A stretch of 6,853 nt of DNA, from contig JAEZEB010000056.1 of the NCBI GenBank assembly GCA_023438115.1, positions 1 through 6,853 on the forward strand, read 5' to 3'. The DNA is from Pseudomonadota bacterium. Lineage in GTDB: Bacteria > Pseudomonadota > Gammaproteobacteria > Burkholderiales > Burkholderiaceae_C. The notes beneath the pieces were generated by a model that did not search any database, was not told where the DNA came from, and worked only from the letters and a program-made list of their open reading frames with translations. Of the stretch, positions 1 to 5,447 are shown piece by piece. How positions within the stretch are numbered: position 1 is the stretch's first letter; each line of letters begins with the position of its first letter. The position numbers were made by a program, and so were the translations under genes.

Positions 1-861
1 CCGGAGGGGGGAGGAGCCAGGCATACGGCCTGGACGTTCGGCGAGTTGCCCGAGCTGATGGAAGTGCGCCGCGGCGGCACCAGCCTCGTCGGCTTTCCGG
101 CGCTGATCGACCAGGGCGACGCCGTGACCATCGAGGTCTTCGACGAACCCGAGGTGGCCGCGGCGAAGCATCGCGGCGGTCTGCGGCGCCTCTTCGCCCT
201 GCAGCTGAAGGACGCGCTCAAGTACCTCGAGAAGAACATCCCGGACCAGCAGAAGATGGCCGTGGCCTACATGCCGCTGGGCACGCTGGAGGAACTGCGC
301 GCGCAGGTGATCGAGGTGGCGCTGGACCGCGCCTTCCTGCTCGATCCGCTGCCCGCCGACGCCGCGGCCTTCCAGCGCCGGCTGGACGAGGGCCGCGGGC
401 GCCTGACGCTGATCGCGAACGAGGTCGCGCGCCTGGCCGGCTCGATCCTCGTTGACTACGCCGCCGCCGCGCGCAAGATCAAGGACACGAAGATCCAGCC
501 CGAAGCGACGGCGGATGCCACGCAGCAGCTGCAGCGGCTGGTGCCCAAGCGCTTCCTGGCCGCCACGCCGTGGCCGCGGCTGCAGCATTTCCCGCGCTAC
601 CTCAAGGCGATCGTGCTGCGGCTGGACAAGCTGCGCGCGGACCCGGCGCGCGATGCCGCGCGGCTGGCGGAGCTCAAGCCGCAGGAGCAGCGCTACTGGC
701 GCCTGGTGGCCGAGCGCAAGGGCGCCGTCGACGAGCGCATGGAGGATTTCCGCTGGTTGCTGGAGGAGCTGCGGGTGAGCTTCTTCGCGCAGGAGCTGCG
801 CACGCCGCAGCCGGTGAGCGTCAAGCGGCTGGACAAGACCTGGGCCCAGCTCCAGAGCTGA
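1..861 (+). CDS. hrpA: ATP-dependent RNA helicase HrpA, C-terminal part (5' end outside window)
   Basis: Frame 1 is open from the first base to a TGA at 859-861, giving the last 286 residues of a protein that is about 1300 residues in full. The visible part is the HrpA-specific C-terminal region (DUF3418), recognised from FGELPELMEV near residues 14-23, PALIDQG, a stretch around LKYLEKNIPDQQKMAVAYMP, PRYLKAI..RLDKLR, and the ending FRWLLEELRVSFFAQELRTP followed by PVSVKRLDK. The DEAH helicase motifs lie upstream and cannot be seen. A TTG at 46 could be called a start, but the frame continues upstream with HrpA-like residues (AWTFGE), so it is internal. HrpA is a cytoplasmic DEAH-box helicase linked in E. 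coli to mRNA processing and rescue of stalled ribosomes. The family call is secure; the function here is carried over from E. coli. Confidence 0.95.
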   Translation, partial: PEGGGARHTAWTFGELPELMEVRRGGTSLVGFPALIDQGDAVTIEVFDEPEVAAAKHRGGLRRLFALQLKDALKYLEKNIPDQQKMAVAYMPLGTLEELRAQVIEVALDRAFLLDPLPADAAAFQRRLDEGRGRLTLIANEVARLAGSILVDYAAAARKIKDTKIQPEATADATQQLQRLVPKRFLAATPWPRLQHFPRYLKAIVLRLDKLRADPARDAARLAELKPQEQRYWRLVAERKGAVDERMEDFRWLLEELRVSFFAQELRTPQPVSVKRLDKTWAQLQS

Positions 862-868
862 TCCGCGT

Positions 869-884
869 CAAGCCTCCCGGCTTG
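869..884 (+). terminator. Small stem-loop after hrpA, possible weak terminator
   Basis: CAAGCC (869-874) and GGCTTG (879-884) form a perfect 6-bp stem with a 4-base loop, starting 8 bases after the hrpA stop. No T-run follows, so it is not a classical intrinsic terminator and may be chance in GC-rich DNA. The rest of the 89-bp gap (862-950) shows no confident promoter, so readthrough from hrpA into the Rieske gene is possible. Confidence 0.25.
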
Positions 885-950
885 GGAAAGCCCGGTACCC
901 GAACGCCCGCGGCCCCGGCTATCCTCGTTGCGCAGCCAGGGGGAAATCCG

Positions 951-1655
951 ATGGATAGACGCAGCTTTCTGGAGACTTGCACGGCGAGCGCCGCCTGCGT
1001 GGGAGCCGCCGCGGGCTTCCCGGCCTGGGCGGCCGACGCGAAACCCAAGGCGTACCAGCGGGCGCTGCTTGTCGACGAGCGCGGCGAGCCCCTGCGCGCC
1101 TCGACGCTGCAGCCGCTGGCGAACTACGTTTTCCACTATCCCTTCGAGGCCACGCCGGTCTTCCTGCTCGACCTGGGCAAGACGGTGGCGCCGCACGCGC
1201 TGACGACGGAGACCCGCGATTCCTACCAGTGGCCGGGCGGCGTGGGGCGCAAGCGCAGCATCGTGGCGTTCTCCGCCATCTGCGCCCACCAGCTCGTGTA
1301 TCCCACCCCCGACGTGAGCTTCATCAGCTTCCGCAAGACGCGCGCACAGCGGGGCGTGCAGGACGGCTTGATCCACTGCTGCGCCGAGCACAGCCAGTAC
1401 GATCCGGCGCGCGGCGCCGAGGTGCTCTCCGGCCCCGCGAAGCAGCCGCTGTGCGCCGTGCTGCTGGCGCACGACGCGAAGGCGGACACGCTCAGCGCCT
1501 ACGCCACGCTGGGCGGCGAGCTGTTCGACGCGTTCTTCCGGAAGTACGAGATGAAGCTGTCGCTGGACGTCGGCCCGCGGGCGAGGAACGCGGTGGCGGG
1601 GCAGACGGTGGTGCGGCCGCTGGAGAAGTTCTGCCGCAACCCGATCCAGTGCTAG
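951..1655 (+). CDS. Tat-exported Rieske [2Fe-2S] domain protein
   Basis: This is a 234-residue protein starting at ATG 951, behind a strong Shine-Dalgarno sequence (AGGGGG, 938-943, 7 bases before the start). The N-terminus MDRRSFLE carries a twin-arginine motif (R3-R4-x-F-L), followed by a small-residue hydrophobic stretch and a plausible signal peptidase site after A25-W26-A27. It should therefore be folded with its cofactor in the cytoplasm and then exported by Tat. The cluster ligands are clear: C111-A-H113 and C144-A-E-H147, followed by S-Q-Y-D like the usual HGSxFD. The disulfide cysteines of bc1-type Rieske proteins are absent (L/Q after the first box, E146 in the second), while an extra C143 precedes the ligand. 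The C-terminus has C228 and a terminal C234. The expected role is single-electron transfer in the periplasm; the partner is unknown, and no oxidoreductase gene is adjacent. It resembles small Rieske subunits such as that of arsenite oxidase only in general layout. Class call strong, specific function unknown. Confidence 0.85.
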   Translation: MDRRSFLETCTASAACVGAAAGFPAWAADAKPKAYQRALLVDERGEPLRASTLQPLANYVFHYPFEATPVFLLDLGKTVAPHALTTETRDSYQWPGGVGRKRSIVAFSAICAHQLVYPTPDVSFISFRKTRAQRGVQDGLIHCCAEHSQYDPARGAEVLSGPAKQPLCAVLLAHDAKADTLSAYATLGGELFDAFFRKYEMKLSLDVGPRARNAVAGQTVVRPLEKFCRNPIQC

Positions 1656-1659
1656 GGGA

Positions 1660-1715
1660 TGTCATTGCGGGCCGGACCCGCAATCCATGGATCCCGGGTC
1701 AAGCCCGGGATGACA
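1660..1715. repeat. Palindromic intergenic element with two hairpins, between convergent genes
   Basis: The 63-bp gap between the two convergent stops is almost filled by a structured element. Its ends are an exact inverted repeat, TGTCAT (1660-1665) and ATGACA (1710-1715). Inside are a 6-bp stem TGCGGG/CCCGCA (1666-1671 with 1677-1682, 5-base loop) and an 8-bp stem ATCCCGGG/CCCGGGAT (1691-1698 with 1704-1711, loop TCAAG). The second stem overlaps the outer repeat by two bases, so the folds partly compete. From memory, closely similar sequences recur in intergenic regions of many alpha- and betaproteobacteria, so I read this as one copy of a dispersed REP-like repeat. It could also end transcription from both sides, although there is no T-run. 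Confidence 0.75.
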
Positions 1716-1718
1716 AGA

Positions 1719-2876
1719 TCAGAGTTTCGCCAGCCGCCCCAGCGCCGCCTGCAGCGTCTCGTCCTTCTTCGCGAAGCAGAAGCGCACGATGCCCTGGTCG
1801 TCGCCGTCGACGTACAGCGCCGACATCGGGATGGCCGCGACGCCGAACTCCACCGTCAGCCACTTGCAGAAGTCGGCTTCCTTCATGTCGCTCACGCCGG
1901 AGATGTCGGCGCACTGGAAGTAGGTGCCTTCGCAGGGCAGCAGCTTCAGCCGCGTGCCGGCCAGGCCTTCGCGGAACAGGTCGCGCTTGCGCTGGTAGAA
2001 GCCGGCCAGCTGCAGGTAGGGCTCGGGCGAGGCCATGTAGCTCGCCAGGCCGACCTGCATCGGCGTGTTCACCGTGAACACGTTGAACTGGTGCACCTTG
2101 CGGAATTCCGCCGTCAGCACCGCCGGAGCGGCGACGTAGCCGACCTTCCAGCCGGTGACATGGTAGGTCTTGCCGAAGCTCGAGACGATCAGCGAACGCG
2201 CCGCCAGGCCCGGGAAGCGCGCGGCGCTCTGGTGCAGCTGGCCGTCGTAGACCATGTGCTCGTACACCTCGTCGCTGATGACGAAGACGTCCGTGGGAGC
2301 CAGCAGGTCCTCGAGCTGCCGCATCTCGGCGGCGGTCCACACCGTGCCGCTGGGGTTGTGCGGCGAGTTGATGACGATCGCGCGGGTGCGCGGCGACAGC
2401 GCCGCGGCGATCCGGCCGAAGTCGGGGCGGAAGGTGCCGGGAGTGAGCGGTACGCGCACCACCTTGCCGCCCGCCAGCTCGATGTTGGGCACGTAGCTGT
2501 CGTAGCAAGGCTCCAGCACGATCACTTCGTCGCCCGGCTTCACGATGGCGAGGATGGACGTGATGATGGCCTGGGTGGCGCCGGCCGTGATCGTGATCTC
2601 GGAGGCCGGGTCGTACTTGCGGCCGTAGAGCGCCTCGATCTTGGCGGCCACGGCTTCGCGCAATGCCGGCATGCCCGTCATGGGCGGGTACTGGTTGAAG
2701 CCCTGGCGCATGGCCTGGTCGACCGCATCCACCAGCCGCGGATCGCAGTCGAAGTCAGGGAACCCTTGTCCGAGGTTCACCGCGCCTTTTTCGGCGGCCA
2801 GGGCCGACATCACCGTGAAGATCGTGAGGCCGACGTTGGGGAACTTGGTCTGCAGGGGCGGGGTGCGTTCGTTCAT
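1719..2876 (-). CDS. ybdL: PLP-dependent methionine aminotransferase, YbdL type
   Basis: This 385-residue protein is almost the same length as E. coli YbdL (386) and is a fold-type I, class I/II aminotransferase. Landmarks in order are NLGQGFPDFD (34-43), the cofactor-phosphate region AGATQAI (98-104), NSPHNPSG with N174, SDEVYEH with D202 and Y205, the PLP lysine K236 in SSFGKTYHVTGWKVGY, and the substrate-carboxylate arginine R365 in IVRFCFAKK. All catalytic residues are present. The TYHVTGWKVGY and RLLPCEGTYF-like stretches are characteristic of YbdL, which transfers the amino group of methionine (also other bulky amino acids) to 2-oxo acids in the cytoplasm; a kynurenine aminotransferase-like assignment is the main alternative. 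The start is the only nearby ATG (2874-2876). It lacks a good Shine-Dalgarno, with only GGAA about 15 bases upstream. It is downstream of cysB in the same direction, separated by 112 bp holding a large GC-rich hairpin. Confidence 0.88.
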   Translation of the reverse strand: MNERTPPLQTKFPNVGLTIFTVMSALAAEKGAVNLGQGFPDFDCDPRLVDAVDQAMRQGFNQYPPMTGMPALREAVAAKIEALYGRKYDPASEITITAGATQAIITSILAIVKPGDEVIVLEPCYDSYVPNIELAGGKVVRVPLTPGTFRPDFGRIAAALSPRTRAIVINSPHNPSGTVWTAAEMRQLEDLLAPTDVFVISDEVYEHMVYDGQLHQSAARFPGLAARSLIVSSFGKTYHVTGWKVGYVAAPAVLTAEFRKVHQFNVFTVNTPMQVGLASYMASPEPYLQLAGFYQRKRDLFREGLAGTRLKLLPCEGTYFQCADISGVSDMKEADFCKWLTVEFGVAAIPMSALYVDGDDQGIVRFCFAKKDETLQAALGRLAKL

Positions 2877-2901
2877 GATGGACGTTCAATTTCCGTGTCT
2901 T

Positions 2902-2980
2902 CCTCGGGGCCACCGCGGAACCGGCTTTGCCGGGCCGCGGGTGGCGCCCCCTCGAGGGGGAGGCGGCCGCAGGCCGCTTC
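2902..2980. repeat. Composite GC-rich palindromic element between cysB and the aminotransferase gene
   Basis: The 112-bp gap (2877-2988) holds nested inverted repeats. A long imperfect hairpin spans 2902-2957: CCGGC/GCCGG (2921-2925, 2929-2933, loop TTT), CCGCGG/CCGCGG (2913-2918, 2935-2940), then further pairs out to CCTC/GAGG (2902-2905, 2954-2957). Overlapping it is a perfect 14-bp palindrome CCCCCTCGAGGGGG (2947-2960), and next to that a hairpin GCGGCC/GGCCGC (2963-2968, 2972-2977, 3-base loop). The segment from about 2943 on resembles an intergenic repeat that I recall from many Comamonadaceae genomes. It begins 12 bases beyond the cysB stop, so it may act as a cysB terminator or attenuator; no T-run follows. 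Confidence 0.7.
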
Positions 2981-2988
2981 GGGGGTGG

Positions 2989-3933
2989 TCACATGTCGTA
3001 GTCGCTGCCGTGGCCGGACATTGCTTTCGCGATGAGGTTGCGGTCGAGGCGATCGGACAGCAGTTCGGCGAAACGGTACACGAAGTTGCGCAGGTAGGCG
3101 CCGCGCTTGAAGGCGACCCGGGCGAGGTTGGTGCCCAGCAGCTGCCCCAGCGGCCGCACGGCCAGGTCCGTGTTGCTGCCGTCGTCGCGCACCGCCATCT
3201 CGGCGACGATGCCCACGCCGAGGCCCAGGCGCACGTAGGTCTTGATCACGTCCGAATCGATCGCCTCCAGGGCGATGCGCGGCTGCAGCTTCTTCTGCGC
3301 GAAGGCCGTGTCGATGCGCGTGCGGCCGGTGAACGAGGGGTGGTAGGTCACCAGCGGCTCCGCGGCGATGTCCTCCAGCGTGATGCGCTCCTTCTTCGCC
3401 AGGGCATGCTGCTGCGGCAGCACCAGCACGTGCTGCCATTCGTAGGCGGGCAGGGTGATCAGGTCCGGGTAGTCGGAGAGCGACTCGGTCGCCATCCCGA
3501 TCTCGGCCACTTCCTCGATCAGCATGCGGGCGACCTGGTCCGGCGAGCCCTGGTGCAGGCTGACGCTGACCTTGGGATACTGCTCGCGTAGCTTGGCCAC
3601 CGGGATCGGCAGCACGTAGCGCGCCTGGGTGTGGGTGGTGGCGATGGACAGCGTGCCGCTGTCCTGGGCGCTGAACTGCTCGCCGATGCGCTTGAGGTTG
3701 CCCACCTCTCGCATGATCAGCTCGATGCTCTTGAGGACGTGCTGCCCCGGCTCGGTGACGCGCTTGAGGCGCTTGCCGTGGCGGGCGAAGATTTCCACGC
3801 CGAGCTCTTCTTCCAGCTCGATGATCGCCTTGGACACCCCGGGCTGGGAGGTATGCAGCGACTTGGCCGCCTCGGTCAGGTTGAGGTTGCGCCGCACCGC
3901 TTCCTGGACGAAGCGAAACTGATGCAGGTTCAT
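2989..3933 (-). CDS. cysB: CysB, LysR-family activator of sulfur assimilation
   Basis: This is a 314-residue LysR-type regulator. The winged helix-turn-helix covers roughly residues 1-60, with the recognition region TEAAKSLHTSQPGVSKAI at 20-37. The effector domain has the CysB signature TTHTQARYVLP (99-109). The residues known to line the anion/inducer pocket in enterobacterial CysB occur at the same positions: T100, T102, Q103, T149, W166 and T202. This favours CysB over a generic LysR protein, though the closely related SsuR/Cbl sulfonate regulators remain an alternative. CysB classically binds N-acetylserine or O-acetylserine and activates the sulfate uptake and reduction genes when cysteine is scarce, and it usually represses itself. 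The neighbouring sirohydrochlorin chelatase (44 bp upstream) fits the sulfite-reductase pathway. The start is ATG 3931-3933; the leader carries a dyad and a probable promoter, described separately. Confidence 0.9.
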   Translation of the reverse strand: MNLHQFRFVQEAVRRNLNLTEAAKSLHTSQPGVSKAIIELEEELGVEIFARHGKRLKRVTEPGQHVLKSIELIMREVGNLKRIGEQFSAQDSGTLSIATTHTQARYVLPIPVAKLREQYPKVSVSLHQGSPDQVARMLIEEVAEIGMATESLSDYPDLITLPAYEWQHVLVLPQQHALAKKERITLEDIAAEPLVTYHPSFTGRTRIDTAFAQKKLQPRIALEAIDSDVIKTYVRLGLGVGIVAEMAVRDDGSNTDLAVRPLGQLLGTNLARVAFKRGAYLRNFVYRFAELLSDRLDRNLIAKAMSGHGSDYDM

Positions 3934-3936
3934 GCT

Positions 3937-3960
3937 GAATTTCTTCTAAGAAGGAAATTC
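3937..3960 (-). promoter_or_regulatory. 24-bp dyad in the cysB leader, candidate operator or RNA hairpin
   Basis: GAATTTC (3937-3943) and GAAATTC (3954-3960) are exact inverted repeats. The interior continues the symmetry with TTCT and AGAA around a single unpaired base. The dyad is strikingly AT-rich against its surroundings and ends 3 bases before the cysB ATG. Its position, between the likely -10 box and the start codon, suits an autoregulatory operator for CysB. Transcribed, it would form a hairpin covering the only purine-rich ribosome-binding stretch (AGAAGAAA). The dyad is seen directly; both functions are inferred. Confidence 0.5.
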
Positions 3961-3990
3961 ATTATGCCCAGCTTCTTTATTCCAGCGCAA
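3961..3990 (-). promoter_or_regulatory. Candidate sigma-70 promoter of cysB
   Basis: On the minus strand, CATAAT (3961-3966, five of six bases of the -10 consensus) lies 18 bases downstream of TTGCGC (3985-3990, only the TTG matches the -35). The weak -35 is usual for an activator- or repressor-controlled promoter. It overlaps the last codons of the chelatase gene and would put the transcription start inside the adjacent dyad, with a short leader of about 20 bases. It is inferred from sequence match and position only. Confidence 0.4.
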
Positions 3991-4336
3991 TCTTTGCGAT
4001 GAGATCCAGCACCCGGACGTCCTGGCCCACGGGCTGTTGGAGGACGAAGGTGACGGTGGGGTGTACCTGCTCCAGGGCCCGCACCAGGGCCGGCAGGTCC
4101 TCGCGGGCGTGGCGGCCGGTGCCCAGGAACATCGGGACGACCGTCACGCGGTCGGCGCCGGCGGCCACGAGGTCGGACGCCGCCGTGGGCAGGTCCGGTT
4201 CGTCCAGTTCCAGGTAGGCGCAGCGCACCGGCGTGTCCGGCTGCAGCGCCCGCAGCCGTGCCGCCACGGTCTCCATCGGCAGGCGCCACAGCGGGTCGCG
4301 CGAGCCGTGGCCGAACAGGACGATGGCCTTTCCCAT
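3977..4336 (-). CDS. cbiX: Sirohydrochlorin chelatase, short CbiX/SirB type
   Basis: This 119-residue, single-domain protein matches the short CbiX form, about half the length of bacterial two-domain chelatases; such short chains normally pair to form the active site. It opens with KAIVLFGHGSRDP, placing the catalytic histidine at H10, and has the second conserved histidine H76 in FLGTGRHAREDLP. Between them, YLELDEPDLP (41-50) supplies the conserved acidic residues. It inserts a divalent metal into sirohydrochlorin in the cytoplasm: Fe2+ gives siroheme for sulfite (or nitrite) reductase, Co2+ would feed cobalamin synthesis. Its position beside cysB favours the iron/siroheme role. The metal cannot be read from sequence. 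The ATG at 4334-4336 is 7 bp beyond the lptG stop with no clear Shine-Dalgarno, suggesting translational coupling to lptG. Its last codons overlap the probable cysB promoter. Confidence 0.88.
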   Translation of the reverse strand: MGKAIVLFGHGSRDPLWRLPMETVAARLRALQPDTPVRCAYLELDEPDLPTAASDLVAAGADRVTVVPMFLGTGRHAREDLPALVRALEQVHPTVTFVLQQPVGQDVRVLDLIAKIALE

Positions 4337-4343
4337 GCTGCCG

Positions 4344-5447
4344 CTAGCGCCGCAGGACCAGCCAGCCGAAGGCCGCGAGCGACGCGACCATGTAGATCAA
4401 TCCGGGCAGGCCCGAGGCCACCCAGGGCAGCCAGTTCTGCAGGTTGCCGATGTAGCCGAACACGTTGTTCAGGAGGAAGAAGCTGATGCCGATCAGCACC
4501 CCGCCGAACACGTAGCTGGTGATCCCCCCGGAGCGGAAATGCAGGTAGGCGAAGGGCAGCGCCAGCACCACCATCACCATGCAGGAAAGCGGGTAGAACA
4601 CCTTGCGCCAGAACTCGATCTCGTAGCGCTGCGAGGTCTGCGCGTTCGCCTCCAGGTGCCGGATGTACTGGAAGAGGGCGATGGTGCTCATGCGATCGGG
4701 CTTGAGCAGCGCCACCGCCACCATCTCCTGCGAGATCTCCGTCGGCCAGCGCAGGGTCTTCATGCGCTCGTGCGCGACCCGGGCCGGCTCGGCGCCCCCC
4801 ACGTGGAATTCGGTGCGCCGCACCCCCTCGAGCGTCCAGGCGCCCTCGCCGAAGCGCGCCTCGTCCGCCTGCGTGATCGACACCAGGAAGCCGCGCGAGT
4901 CGGCCTCGAAGATGCGCACGTTGCGCATCTGGCCGTCGGGCGTCAGCGTCCGGACGTTCACGTTGTACGAGAGATAGCGTTGCCGCTCCTTCAGCCAGGC
5001 GCCGGTGGTGCCGGTGGAGATGCCGCCGGACAGGCGCGCCTTCAGCAGCTGCGCCGTGCGGTCGCTGAGCGGCGCCAGGTAGTCGCCCGCGAAGAAGGTC
5101 AGGATGGTGAAGCCCAGGCCCAGCACCAGCAGCGAGCGCAGCGCCCGCCAGGGGCCCAGGCCGCTGGTGCGCAGGATCGTGTATTCCGAGCTCTGGGCGA
5201 AGCGCGCCATGACGAAGATCGTGCCGATCAGGACGGCGATGGGCAGCAGCTCGTACAGGTGGTTGGGCAGGCGCAGCGCGACGTAGATCAGCGCCTGCGT
5301 CATGCGGTACGGCTCCATGCTGCCGCGCCCGAGGTTCGGCAGTTCGTCCAGGAAGTCGAAGAAGAAGAACAGCGCGAGGAAGCCGAGGCTCACGAAGGCC
5401 ACGGCCTGGATCACCTCGACGTAGATGAGCCGGCGGATGGTCCTCAT
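4344..5447 (-). CDS. lptG: LPS export system permease LptG
   Basis: This is a 367-residue inner-membrane protein of the YjgP/YjgQ family (E. coli LptG has 360). It has three N-terminal membrane segments (about 12-32, 52-80, 99-120), a periplasmic beta-jellyroll region (about 125-275) and three C-terminal segments (about 283-303, 309-332, 343-365). SSEYTILRTSG (86-96) is the cytoplasmic coupling region, with E88 at the position that contacts the LptB ATPase in E. coli. With LptF and two LptB it extracts LPS from the inner membrane and passes it to LptC and LptA. The start ATG (5445-5447) overlaps the lptF stop as ATGA, and a good GGGAG (5456-5460) sits 8 bases before it inside lptF. The frame is open further upstream, but that extension is only the shadow of lptF. 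Confidence 0.95.
   Translation of the reverse strand: MRTIRRLIYVEVIQAVAFVSLGFLALFFFFDFLDELPNLGRGSMEPYRMTQALIYVALRLPNHLYELLPIAVLIGTIFVMARFAQSSEYTILRTSGLGPWRALRSLLVLGLGFTILTFFAGDYLAPLSDRTAQLLKARLSGGISTGTTGAWLKERQRYLSYNVNVRTLTPDGQMRNVRIFEADSRGFLVSITQADEARFGEGAWTLEGVRRTEFHVGGAEPARVAHERMKTLRWPTEISQEMVAVALLKPDRMSTIALFQYIRHLEANAQTSQRYEIEFWRKVFYPLSCMVMVVLALPFAYLHFRSGGITSYVFGGVLIGISFFLLNNVFGYIGNLQNWLPWVASGLPGLIYMVASLAAFGWLVLRR

Noticed and set aside
897..925. Possible promoter of the Rieske gene with TATCCT at 920-925 as -10
   Set aside because: The -10 matches four of six bases but no acceptable -35 lies 16-18 bases upstream, so this is not distinguishable from chance.
570..950. N-terminal extension of the Rieske frame into hrpA
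   Set aside because: The extension overlaps hrpA, reads as alanine/glycine/arginine filler, and would bury the Tat signal; the ATG at 951 has a strong Shine-Dalgarno and puts the twin arginines at residues 3-4.
993..998. Possible lipobox around C16 of the Rieske protein (SAAC)
   Set aside because: The -3 position is serine rather than leucine or a similar hydrophobic residue, and an ordinary signal peptidase site follows at residues 25-27; a lipoprotein is not supported.
1659..3035. 458-codon open frame on the plus strand opposite the aminotransferase gene
   Set aside because: It is antisense to a complete, catalytically intact aminotransferase, its composition (H, R, A, G, D rich) is typical of GC-rich shadow frames, and it shows no recognisable motif.
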